Positions 14,611 through 20,426 of a stretch of 20,617 bases of DNA are shown one piece after another. A program made the translations under genes and the position numbers. Where the stretch lies: IMG/VR virus record IMGVR_UViG_3300024518_002874, positions 1 to 20,617 of that record; one strand, given 5' to 3'. The notes below the pieces were generated by a model. That model was not told where the DNA came from. It was given only the letters and a program-made list of their open reading frames with translations, and searched no databases. Position 1 is the stretch's first letter. Each line of letters opens with the position of its first letter. The stretch comes from a virus.

Positions 14611-14898
14611 GTGGCAGACGACGAGAAAACGCACGACCCGGCAGAGATGCGGCTAGTCCTGATCGAGTGGGAGGATTCCGTGGGCGCCGACCCGCGGTGG
14701 CAGCTGCTCGAAGATACGGAGCCTCGGCACCCAGCCCAGTGTCGATCGGTCGGGTGGCTCGCCTGCGACGAGGACGACTACAAGACGGTGATTCCCCACA
14801 CTATCCTGCCAGGCGTGGGGGTCTGCGCTCAGGGCAGCGGGGATATGACGATCCCGACCTCGGCGGTGCGTCGGATTGTGGATCTAGTCGTCAGCTAG
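14611..14898 (+). CDS. Small conserved phage protein, only plus-strand gene
   Basis: The 95-aa protein starts at GTG 14611; AAAGGAGG lies 8 bases upstream, far better than the upstream in-frame ATGs. The sequence VLIEWEDSVGADPRWQLLED, then CRSVGWLACDEDDYKTVIPH, then GSGDMTIPTSAVRRIVDL follows a pattern I know from small proteins of many phages and prophages: W-x-DS near the start, SVGWL in the middle and IP-x-x-x-V-x-x-I-x-x-L at the end. Their function is not known. No membrane segment or signal peptide is seen. It faces away from the portal gene across a dyad-rich region, and its last 15 bases overlap the end of the HNH gene on the other strand. The separate direction suggests separate, perhaps earlier, expression. 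Confidence 0.8.
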   Translation: MADDEKTHDPAEMRLVLIEWEDSVGADPRWQLLEDTEPRHPAQCRSVGWLACDEDDYKTVIPHTILPGVGVCAQGSGDMTIPTSAVRRIVDLVVS

Positions 14899-15150
14899 GC
14901 CTGCCAGCATCCGCTCGCGCATTTTGACCTTCTCGACCACAGAGAGGGAGCCGGCTGCGTTGTTGCACCGCCTGTGGGCCAGGGCAAGGTTGGCAATGCC
15001 GTTGGCTCCGCCTCGGGAAATGGCAACAATGTGCTCCAGCGTGAACTTGTCGCCGGCGCGCTCTCGCTCCCCGCAGAAGAAGCAGAAGGGTCCGTCTCTC
15101 TTCTTGAGATCCTCTTTGTAGCGAACGAGCAAAGAGCGTGATCCGCGCAT
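14884..15150 (-). CDS. HNH endonuclease
   Basis: The 88-aa protein starts at ATG 15150 with GGGAG 5 bases upstream. The motif is complete: CFFCG (C23, C26), LEHIVAISRGGAN (H40), IANLALAHRRCNN (N54, H59, C62). The first and last Cys pairs would hold zinc, and H40 would be the general base. The N-terminal 20 residues are basic (VRYKEDLKKRDG). Small HNH proteins next to terminase genes are known to work with the terminase in DNA packaging (HK97 gp74 is the model), but free-standing HNH genes can also be homing elements. Here it lies between the large terminase block and the portal, with a hairpin-rich gap upstream. It ends in a 15-bp convergent overlap with the plus-strand gene. Confidence 0.85.
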   Translation of the reverse strand: MRGSRSLLVRYKEDLKKRDGPFCFFCGERERAGDKFTLEHIVAISRGGANGIANLALAHRRCNNAAGSLSVVEKVKMRERMLAGLADD

Positions 15151-15176
15151 AACTGCTCCCGAGGATGGTGACGAAA

Positions 15177-15221
15177 CGGCCGTTTAGCCCAATCTCCCGT
15201 GGCAGGAAAGCTAAACGGCCG
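15177..15221. repeat. Perfect 12-bp inverted repeat upstream of the HNH gene
   Basis: CGGCCGTTTAGC (15177-15188) and its exact complement GCTAAACGGCCG (15210-15221) flank a 21-base spacer. It lies 26 bp in front of the HNH start. On the minus strand TTTCGTC follows, so weak termination is possible, but the long loop argues against it. A regulatory or packaging recognition site is an alternative. Confidence 0.6.
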
Positions 15222-15299
15222 CCTAGGACCACACTTATTCTGTCTGGCTCCACCAGAGTTGGCGGGATCGTAGCACGCTTCTTGGCGCCAGACGCAGAA

Positions 15300-15334
15300 A
15301 AGCCCGCACATCAGGAGGAGTGACATGCGGGCTT
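15300..15334 (-). terminator. Hairpin with T run, likely minus-strand terminator
   Basis: AAGCCCGCA (15300-15308) and TGCGGGCTT (15326-15334) pair perfectly around 17 bases. On the minus strand the stem ends in GGGCTTTTCTG, a modest intrinsic terminator about 110 bp after the coiled-coil gene. A second hairpin, CTGCCC/GGGCAG with a 5-base loop (15341-15357), sits just before it in that direction. On the plus strand the loop holds AGGAGG and the 3' arm covers an ATG. Confidence 0.55.
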
Positions 15335-15441
15335 CCCTTGCTGCCCCGTGCGGGCAGGGCGGTGCTCTACCTAGAAGATTGATGCGATAGAAACCACAGC
15401 GTGAGAACTTGCGGGGAGACTAGCGCGGGGTCAGGGGGATG

Positions 15442-15741
15442 TCATCGGCCAAGGGGCGGCGGCCCATTCCCACCGTATCCGAGAGCGTTTGGCCTGGTGA
15501 AGACCCGAGTAGGGAGGGGTTGGCTCCGGGGATCGGGAATAGTAATCCACACCTCTTCACTCTGGCGCTTCCCGTAGTATGGCCACCCCACGTTGCGAGG
15601 TGACAGCCTTCTCGGGCCCGGGCGCTTCTCGGCAGGCACCGCCGTGCGGAGCAGGGCAGCCCGAGCCACCTCAAGCTCCCCGCGCAGCTTCCCGTTCTCC
15701 TCAATCAACCTCTCCATGAGTTGCGTCTCTGAATCCGTCAT
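15442..15741 (-). CDS. Small coiled-coil protein, downstream paralog
   Basis: The 99-aa protein starts at ATG 15741, preceded by AAGGAGG 3 bases away; an upstream in-frame start lacks a ribosome site. Residues 1-35 (MTDSETQLMERLIEENGKLR, then GELEVARAALL) form a short coiled coil that matches the start of the neighbouring 68-aa protein at about 10 of 22 positions (MTD-x-ET-x-L...E-x-NG...E). The remainder is Pro/Arg/Gly rich and probably unstructured (GPRRLSPRNVGWPYYGKR). The first 41 bp overlap the end of the upstream paralog in another frame. After it comes the hairpin-rich gap. I do not recognise a family, and the function is unknown. Confidence 0.6.
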   Translation of the reverse strand: MTDSETQLMERLIEENGKLRGELEVARAALLRTAVPAEKRPGPRRLSPRNVGWPYYGKRQSEEVWITIPDPRSQPLPTRVFTRPNALGYGGNGPPPLGR

Positions 15742-15907
15742 CTGCCTCCTTTTTTTGCTGCATGCCATCGTCAGGATCAGGCGTGCGAAACCTTGCAATT
15801 TCCGCTCTCACTCTCTCCAGCTCTAGCTGCAGCCGTAAAATCTCTCTCAAATAGTGGCCGTTCATCTCCACCGTGTCCCGCAAGAGTTCCGTCTCGGCGT
15901 CGGTCAT
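15701..15907 (-). CDS. Small coiled-coil protein, upstream paralog
   Basis: The 68-aa protein starts at ATG 15907, overlapping the previous stop as ATGA; the longer in-frame ORF would run across the conserved 119-aa gene and is rejected. MTDAETELLRDTVEMNGHYL followed by REILRLQLELERVRAEIARF is a continuous amphipathic helix, likely a coiled coil. The charged tail (PDPDDGMQQKKEADDG) overlaps and carries the ribosome site of the next gene. Similarity to that gene's N-terminus points to a tandem duplication with different tails. The function is unknown. Its place in the run suggests coexpression with the zinc-ribbon genes. Confidence 0.6.
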   Translation of the reverse strand: MTDAETELLRDTVEMNGHYLREILRLQLELERVRAEIARFRTPDPDDGMQQKKEADDGFRDATHGEVD

Positions 15908-16263
15908 TTGGGGGATTCCTCCACAAGCTTCTCGACCATCGCGTCGAAAGCCTCGTTGACTACCGGCGGCCCAGAGCCCTTCCCTCTGCGCATAGCCAGG
16001 GCTTTGGCCACAGCCTCTTCCGGCCTCCACTGCCCCTCTAGTCCCATGCATGAGCAATGGGAGCCGTTCACTTCCCACAGCTTTCCGTCGCGGGTGAACA
16101 CGACTACAGCCTCCATCTCGTAGTCGCTCCAGCAATCGTACCCGGTGTATGCGGCATGCAGCACTTCGGCCCCATCTAGGCATCCCGGCTTCTCGAAGTT
16201 CGCCTCAATGTCTTCGACGTCACCCCATTCGCCCCAGAATATCGGTCCCCTGGTTTCTCTCAT
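15904..16263 (-). CDS. Conserved phage protein with HCSC-GLEGQW motif
   Basis: The 119-aa protein starts at ATG 16263 with GAGGGGGAGGG directly before it, overlapping the previous stop as ATGA. The core, AEVLHAAYTGYDCWSDYEME, then AVVVFTRDGKLWEVNGSHCS, then CMGLEGQWRPEEAVAKAL, matches a motif I know from small proteins in many phages and some bacteria (VLF-x-x-DGKLYEVNGSHCSCYGLEGQWxPEE). The two Cys and His (residues 68-71) might bind a metal. It has no membrane segment. No function is established for the family. It lies between the zinc-ribbon/coiled-coil gene and the coiled-coil pair. Confidence 0.75.
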   Translation of the reverse strand: MRETRGPIFWGEWGDVEDIEANFEKPGCLDGAEVLHAAYTGYDCWSDYEMEAVVVFTRDGKLWEVNGSHCSCMGLEGQWRPEEAVAKALAMRRGKGSGPPVVNEAFDAMVEKLVEESPK

Positions 16264-17297
16264 CCCTCCCCCTCCTCGGTGAGTTGGGTTTCGTTTGGGA
16301 TGCTGTAGCCCATATTCTTCAGCATCTCACTATTAAGTTTCTCCATCCTCTTCCGGTGCCCGCCGTAAGTCTCGCGCAATCGTGTGTGCACAGCCGGCAT
16401 GAGGTCGTCGTCGTGGGGTTGGTCGTTGCAGCACATGCACGCAGCCAGCCTCTCAGCTCGCGCTTCCGCAGTCTCACCGTCAATAATCGGATGCCCTCTG
16501 ATGATCTCCTCCAACTCCCCAATCCGCGCATCCTTCTCATCCGGCGTCCATGTCATCGAGCGCAGGCGGTGCTGGGCGTTGGAGAGCTTGGCTTGCAGTT
16601 CATCGTTGTCCACCACCAACCCGTCGATCCGTTCCCCGTGCCCGATGTTGGACTCGACCAGTGTTGAGTTCTCGGCCTCTAGCTTGTAGATCCGCGCCTT
16701 CTGCTTCTCGATCCGGTTCAAGAGAGCCTCGCGCCGGATCCCCTTCTTGTCGAACATCCTCTTGATTCGGGCGCGTAGTTCGGTGTTCTGTTGGTTCACC
16801 TCGGTCCAGAGGCCTCCGAGCATCGTGTTCTTGTCGTTGAGTCGCGCCCGGAGTTCGACGATCAGTGCCGCTTGATCCTTCTCGCGCCTCCCGAACTCAC
16901 TCAAGCCCCGCTCGTAGTCTTCCCGTAACTGCTGCTTCTCTGACGGTGTCGCTGCCTCCCCTGAGATCTGCGACCGGAGCAGGGTCAGCGTTTTGACCAT
17001 CCCGCTGAGAGTCTCACCTCGTGCCCTGTTCTCATGCGTCAAGAAGCTGTTTGTGTCTAGGAGGCGGTCCTTGATTTGGCTGTTCTTCTCCTCCCTGGCG
17101 GCGATCTCGCAGACGTTCTTCACCAGGCTCTCTTTGTCTTCACACAACCCAGCCAGCTTTGCGCAGTTGGGGCACCCGATCTTAGGCCAATCCAACGCCA
17201 CCCCTTCGTCGCGGAAGAAATGGCTGCACTTGGCGCACAATCCGCCCTCCGCCTCTCCAGCGATCCTTGGGACATTCCTCCAATCATTCTTTGCCAT
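16260..17297 (-). CDS. Zinc-ribbon plus long coiled-coil protein
   Basis: The 345-aa protein starts at ATG 17297. Residues 21-45 form a zinc-binding module, CAKC then 17 residues then CPNC, ending CPNCAKLAGL. Residues about 60-260 are almost all predicted coiled coil (LRARIKRMFDKKGIRREALL, then RIEKQKARIYKLEAENSTLV). A second Cys pair (CMCC) lies near residue 287, and the end is acidic (QLTEEGEG). The zinc module resembles that of the next gene upstream, and both starts share the same 21-bp leader, so a local duplication is likely. Large coiled-coil proteins with a zinc ribbon could bridge DNA and protein partners. I do not recognise a known family, and no enzymatic motif is seen. It overlaps the 119-aa gene by 4 bp. 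Confidence 0.7.
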   Translation of the reverse strand: MAKNDWRNVPRIAGEAEGGLCAKCSHFFRDEGVALDWPKIGCPNCAKLAGLCEDKESLVKNVCEIAAREEKNSQIKDRLLDTNSFLTHENRARGETLSGMVKTLTLLRSQISGEAATPSEKQQLREDYERGLSEFGRREKDQAALIVELRARLNDKNTMLGGLWTEVNQQNTELRARIKRMFDKKGIRREALLNRIEKQKARIYKLEAENSTLVESNIGHGERIDGLVVDNDELQAKLSNAQHRLRSMTWTPDEKDARIGELEEIIRGHPIIDGETAEARAERLAACMCCNDQPHDDDLMPAVHTRLRETYGGHRKRMEKLNSEMLKNMGYSIPNETQLTEEGEG

Positions 17298-17315
17298 CTC
17301 ACTCCTCCCCTTCGG
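17295..17315. repeat. 21-bp direct repeat, copy 1
   Basis: This copy covers the ATG and ribosome-binding site of the 345-aa zinc-ribbon gene plus the last codons of the gene before it. It is identical to 17734-17754. The flanking bases differ. Confidence 0.8.
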
Positions 17316-17736
17316 CTTTGCGCATCCTCCAATGCTGGAGGTCGAACAACTCCTGGAATTCAGCCAGCTCGGTGGCTTGCTCCGCCAGCTTCGCTGCCTG
17401 CTCGTTGGCTAGTGCGTTCTTTCGTATCGGCTGTCTGCAATCCTCGAGACTGGCGTGCCATGCCCTGACTAGAATGTCTCCATCGATACAGCGGAACTCC
17501 ATTTCACGCCCTTTGAACCCAAGGAACGTTCCCTGGGTTGGCTGGCTCTTGTTTCTGCGTGAGATGAACGCGCCCGCGCTCAACCTCGCCTGGATCTTGT
17601 CCAGCCTCGCCAGCTTTTTGCAGTTGGGGCACTTAATGCACCCGGGCCGCATTACCACGTCCGCAGGCTCCCAATGCCCGCACTTCGAGCACCTGTAGTC
17701 CTTGCCGCTCGTTCCCATCCAGAACATGTGGCTCAT
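17299..17736 (-). CDS. Zinc-ribbon protein, short paralog
   Basis: The 145-aa protein starts at ATG 17736, which has AAGGGGAGGAG 4 bases upstream; an upstream GTG extension would overlap the small membrane ORF and is rejected. Residues 16-39 hold CSKCGHWEP, CIK and CPNCKKLARL, a C-x2-C and C-x2-C zinc ribbon with 16 residues between, plus an extra Cys at 33. The spacing and the CPNCxKLA ending match the start of the following gene. Residues 60-90 are beta-like (GTFLGFKGREMEFRCIDGDI), and the last 50 are helical (ANEQAAKLAEQATELAEFQE). The stop overlaps the ribosome site of the next gene, one base before its ATG. The function is unknown; DNA, RNA or protein binding through zinc is plausible. 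Confidence 0.7.
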   Translation of the reverse strand: MSHMFWMGTSGKDYRCSKCGHWEPADVVMRPGCIKCPNCKKLARLDKIQARLSAGAFISRRNKSQPTQGTFLGFKGREMEFRCIDGDILVRAWHASLEDCRQPIRKNALANEQAAKLAEQATELAEFQELFDLQHWRMRKAEGEE

Positions 17737-17754
17737 CTCACTCCTCCCCTTCGG
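17734..17754. repeat. 21-bp direct repeat, copy 2
   Basis: This copy covers the ATG and ribosome-binding site of the 145-aa zinc-ribbon gene. Unlike copy 1 it lies outside any upstream coding frame, in the 26-bp gap after the small membrane ORF. Confidence 0.8.
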
Positions 17755-17762
17755 TGGTGGGC

Positions 17763-17918
17763 TTACGTTGCCAACGCATTGTAGATGTGTCCGCACACAC
17801 CTAACACAAGTGAAAACACCGCCACTTTCAACAGCCACTCCGCCTTCCGCATGTCACTCTCGGCGCCTTCCATGAGTTCACTTACAGTCTTCTCGCTGTC
17901 TGGCTTTCTTCCGAACAT
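17763..17918 (-). CDS. 51-aa single-helix membrane protein
   Basis: The ORF runs from ATG 17918 to TAA 17763. The ATG is 2 bp after the terminase stop, and the terminase end supplies a GGGGGTAGG ribosome site. The first 26 residues are charged (MFGRKPDSEKTVSELMEGAE), followed by one hydrophobic helix (WLLKVAVFSLVLGVCGHIYN, about 28-47) and a short tail. Tight coupling and a clean membrane segment support a real gene. It might be a holin, antiholin or other envelope protein, but single-helix miniproteins cannot be assigned from sequence. It lies between the large terminase and the first zinc-ribbon gene. Confidence 0.6.
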   Translation of the reverse strand: MFGRKPDSEKTVSELMEGAESDMRKAEWLLKVAVFSLVLGVCGHIYNALAT

Positions 17919-17920
17919 AC

Positions 17921-19207
17921 CTACCCCCATTCGCTCTCAAATGTGATGCTCTCTGTCTCCACAACCGCCCCGACCTTCTCTAAGGCCTCGGGCAATAACC
18001 GGAACGAATCAGACGCATGGCTTGACCAGTCATGCACTGGCACAGCGCTAAACCGCCCCATTTTCTCGCTCCACTCAAAGTGATATGCCTCCAGCGAGTT
18101 GCGACCCTCTTCGGTCTCCTCCTGGTCGAACCAGCACCGATCCAGGATGTGCCGCACAGCCTCTATCTGATCCTCTATCGCCAGCTTGTTGCGTGGCCGG
18201 GGCAATACAGTCGCCTTGATACCCAGGTTCGCCAGCGTCTCGACACGGGACCCAGAGCCAAGCTCCGATGCCTTCGCGTCGTGCGGGAAGATGTGATCCC
18301 CGTAGATGTAGTCTCGGTCCTTCAGCACCTTCGCGTAGTGGTCGAACGTAGCACGGTTGTTGGCGTAGAAGTCAATGATGTGCACCTCGCGACCAATCAC
18401 TTGAAAGAACCAGATCGCAGTGTCATCACCGAAGCCTAGATCCCATAGCGTATGGACTGAGTGATCTTTCTCGTACGGTACCGACCTGATCCGCCCATCC
18501 TTCTCGGCGGCGTGCATCTGCTTGCCGTAGACAGAGCCCTCCAGCACGCCTTGGAACGAGCAATAGAACTCCTGCTCGATCATCTCATCGGACATGCCGG
18601 CTTTGCGCTCTTCCTCGATCGCTTCGAGGCTAATACGCCCCGTATCCTCGACGGTCAGCAGCGAGCAGAACCAGCTCGGGTTGTTCTTCGCCATATCGTA
18701 CAGCACCTTGCCGTGGTTCCTTCCACGCGGTGTGTACTCGAATGTTGCCCACCCACCGTTCTCTGCAAGGATCGGTCGGATGTAGTCCCATGCCCCAGGC
18801 CTCGAGACCGAGTACTCACTGAAGTTCACACCGATCGGGTTGGGGCCGACAAGCGAGTCAGCCTCCGACCCAAGCACGTTGATGATGGAGCCATTGAGTA
18901 GCTCGATCATCATGTCGACGTTGTTTGTGCTCTTGCGCAGCTCCATCGGCACAGCCTGGTCGATAACCTTCCGCCCCTCGCTGTCGATGTTGTTCCAGAT
19001 GAACTTGCGGGCTTGGGTCTTCGTCGGTCCGATGTGCCAGTAGACACCAGTGGTCTGCGCTGCGCACTTCGCAAGGAAGTTCAGCGCCGTGCTGTCCTTG
19101 CCCGCCCTGCGATGCCATACGAGGCAAGCACGCAAGCACCCCTCGTCCATCGCCCGAAGGAACGGCAGTTCATAGTCGCGCGGCCACCAGTCATTCGGCA
19201 TCTGCAT
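17921..19207 (-). CDS. terL: Terminase large subunit
   Basis: The 428-aa protein starts at ATG 19207; the longer ORF would cover the small membrane gene upstream. The ATPase domain shows a Walker A-like loop WHRRAGKDS (31-39), a Walker B-like strand PIGVNFSEYS (124-133) with E131 as the likely catalytic acid, and a coupling motif EYTPRG (158-162 region). The nuclease domain has D256 in HTLWDLGFGDD, D310 in IFPHDAKA and acidic residues near the end (VHDWSSHASDSFRLLP), as in RNase H-like terminase nucleases. The family role is to cut concatemers and drive DNA into the procapsid through the portal. P22 gp2 is 499 aa, so this is shorter. Membrane miniprotein genes lie on both sides. Confidence 0.92.
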   Translation of the reverse strand: MQMPNDWWPRDYELPFLRAMDEGCLRACLVWHRRAGKDSTALNFLAKCAAQTTGVYWHIGPTKTQARKFIWNNIDSEGRKVIDQAVPMELRKSTNNVDMMIELLNGSIINVLGSEADSLVGPNPIGVNFSEYSVSRPGAWDYIRPILAENGGWATFEYTPRGRNHGKVLYDMAKNNPSWFCSLLTVEDTGRISLEAIEEERKAGMSDEMIEQEFYCSFQGVLEGSVYGKQMHAAEKDGRIRSVPYEKDHSVHTLWDLGFGDDTAIWFFQVIGREVHIIDFYANNRATFDHYAKVLKDRDYIYGDHIFPHDAKASELGSGSRVETLANLGIKATVLPRPRNKLAIEDQIEAVRHILDRCWFDQEETEEGRNSLEAYHFEWSEKMGRFSAVPVHDWSSHASDSFRLLPEALEKVGAVVETESITFESEWG

Positions 19208-19211
19208 TGCG

Positions 19212-19370
19212 CTACCCCGGGAGTGAAGGCGCGAACATATAAGCCAACACCATTGTCCAAGCCGCAACAAAGCCTACGTTCCACCCGGCCCCAAGTCTAC
19301 AGTTGCCGACTATCATCCCTCCGATGTACGCCGAAGCCACCGCTATCACAAGATTCCACCCTTCCACCAT
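19212..19370 (-). CDS. 52-aa two-helix membrane protein (holin-like)
   Basis: The ORF runs from ATG 19370 to TAG 19212. GGAGGGGGAG lies just upstream, inside the last codons of the small terminase gene, whose stop is 2 bp away. Two hydrophobic helices are visible: NLVIAVASAYIGGMIVGN (6-23) and VGFVAAWTMVLAYMFA (32-47), joined by a short basic turn (CRLGAG). The end is PSLPG. Two-helix proteins this small are typical of pinholin-like or other phage membrane proteins. There is no endolysin nearby to support a lysis cassette, so holin is only a suggestion. Confidence 0.6.
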   Translation of the reverse strand: MVEGWNLVIAVASAYIGGMIVGNCRLGAGWNVGFVAAWTMVLAYMFAPSLPG

Positions 19371-19372
19371 TA

Positions 19373-19660
19373 TCACTCCCCCTCCGGCTTCCCCGCATAG
19401 CTCACAACACTAACCGCCAAAGGCTCACCGCCCTCGCCGGTTACCTCGATTGCCTTGCGCTTCGGTGCGACGTATTGGGCTAGCTCTTTGAACATCTGGC
19501 CAGCCAATGCCCAGTCCTCTGCCTTCTCCGCTTGCTTCGCGATCCTCGCCATACCTTCGATCGGATCGCACTTCAGCTTCGCAAGTTTCTCTTGGACCGC
19601 GAGGGTCTTTTTCGGAATGGACCCCTTAACCCGGCCCCCAGTTTTTCTGCCTTTAGCCAT
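19373..19660 (-). CDS. terS: Probable terminase small subunit
   Basis: The 95-aa protein starts at ATG 19660 and ribosome-site support is weak. The N-terminus MAKGRKTGGRVKGSIPKKTL is basic and matches the GRKTGGRxKGxxNK-type start of small phage proteins placed just before large terminases. The core, CDPIEGMARIAKQAEKAEDW then ALAGQMFKELAQYVAPKRKA, is a helical pair ending in the YVAPKRKAxE pattern I know from proteins annotated as small terminase. The C-terminus is beta-like and ends in PEGE, encoding the next gene's ribosome site. Expected role: binding the packaging site and loading the large subunit. It is shorter than P22 gp3 (162 aa) and not evidently related to it. It might instead be an accessory DNA-binding protein. 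Confidence 0.6.
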   Translation of the reverse strand: MAKGRKTGGRVKGSIPKKTLAVQEKLAKLKCDPIEGMARIAKQAEKAEDWALAGQMFKELAQYVAPKRKAIEVTGEGGEPLAVSVVSYAGKPEGE

Positions 19661-19677
19661 GTCTATGCCCGTCTATG

Positions 19678-19914
19678 TTAGATTTGAGTTTCGGCATCCG
19701 TGTCGCTCTTCCTGAGCGCCTTGATCAGCACTCTGTAGTTCCTAAAGATGCGATCGCCATCCCCATCAATCGACCACCCTCCGGCCACATTCGGTACCCA
19801 CCTCGACCTGTTGTCTAGTAGGGTTTGAATATCCGCAGTCAATTCTCTGCACTGTTGCTCACGTAGCAGCAATCGATCTATCACTCGTCCCTCCCAGCCG
19901 CCGTCGTCGTCCAT
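19678..19914 (-). CDS. 78-aa protein of unknown function
   Basis: The ATG at 19914 lies 2 bp after the stop of the resolvase gene, with GAGAGGGGGAG in front. The product has an acidic start (MDDDGGWEGR), a helix (VIDRLLLREQQCRELTADIQ, then TLLDNR), a Trp-containing turn (WVPNVAGGWSIDGDGD) and a basic helix (RIFRNYRVLIKALRKSD). No membrane segment or known motif is seen, and I do not recognise the family. It lies between RusA and the probable small terminase, so a DNA-processing context is likely. Confidence 0.6.
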   Translation of the reverse strand: MDDDGGWEGRVIDRLLLREQQCRELTADIQTLLDNRSRWVPNVAGGWSIDGDGDRIFRNYRVLIKALRKSDTDAETQI

Positions 19915-19916
19915 CC

Positions 19917-20426
19917 CTACTCCCCCTCTCGATTCACATGCTCAAAGTATTCTCGCAACGACCTAGGCCTTCGCCCCTCCAACTGATTCATCCGTCGGCG
20001 CCAAGCGTCGAAGCCTCGCAGCTCTTCTTTGAACTCGTCCCGCTCCATCACCCGAACATCACCCCTCTCCTTAATCACCATCCGCACAAACCCTTTCTTC
20101 GGCGGCGCATACTCCCAACGATAGCGCCCATCAGCCGAACCGAGAACCTCTGGCGAGTCATCCGTGACCACCAACCCCACGAGGGCGTCGATCAAAGGCT
20201 TGAACGACTCCGCCAAGTTGTCGCTATCCGGCTCGCTTGAGCTGTACCGAGTGCACGCCACCGAAGCTTGATCGAGTAACCGCTTCGGCACCCCCTGCGC
20301 ATTCACTGAACTCCTCACCCAAGTCTGCCAGCGATCCTTATTCCGATTCTTCGTCCGCCAGTGCAGATTGCTCGCACTGTTCAGGTTCGGCAGGCCCGGG
20401 ATCTCAAATTCGATTCGGTAGTTCAC
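19917..20426 (-). CDS. rusA: RusA-like Holliday junction resolvase
   Basis: The 169-aa protein starts at GTG 20426, overlapping the previous stop as GTGA, with AGGAT 6 bases upstream. A longer ORF from 20528 would overlap the preceding gene by over 100 bp. The N-terminus YRIEFEIPGLPNLNSASNLH then WRTKNRNKDRW fits the RusA beta strand and basic loop. The active-site block is EPDSDNLAESFKPLIDALVG then LVVTDDSPEVLG, with the acidic residues PDxDN, D in IDAL and DD that hold magnesium in RusA. A charged helical tail of about 50 residues ends in NREGE. E. coli RusA is 120 aa, so the tail is extra. Role: resolving branched replication intermediates before packaging, which suits a place beside terminase. 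Confidence 0.85.
   Translation of the reverse strand: MNYRIEFEIPGLPNLNSASNLHWRTKNRNKDRWQTWVRSSVNAQGVPKRLLDQASVACTRYSSSEPDSDNLAESFKPLIDALVGLVVTDDSPEVLGSADGRYRWEYAPPKKGFVRMVIKERGDVRVMERDEFKEELRGFDAWRRRMNQLEGRRPRSLREYFEHVNREGE

Noticed and set aside
14895-15326. 143-aa minus-strand ORF starting in the terminator-like hairpin
   Set aside because: It runs out of frame across the whole HNH gene, has only a weak ribosome site and shows no recognisable protein pattern. The HNH frame is clearly the real one.
15340-15420. tRNA-like stretch on the minus strand (GGTAGAGCACC followed by CGCCCTGCC)
   Set aside because: It recalls a D-loop and anticodon arm, but the D stem does not pair, no acceptor stem or T-loop (GGTTCGA-type) follows, and the CTGCCC/GGGCAG hairpin explains the pairing.
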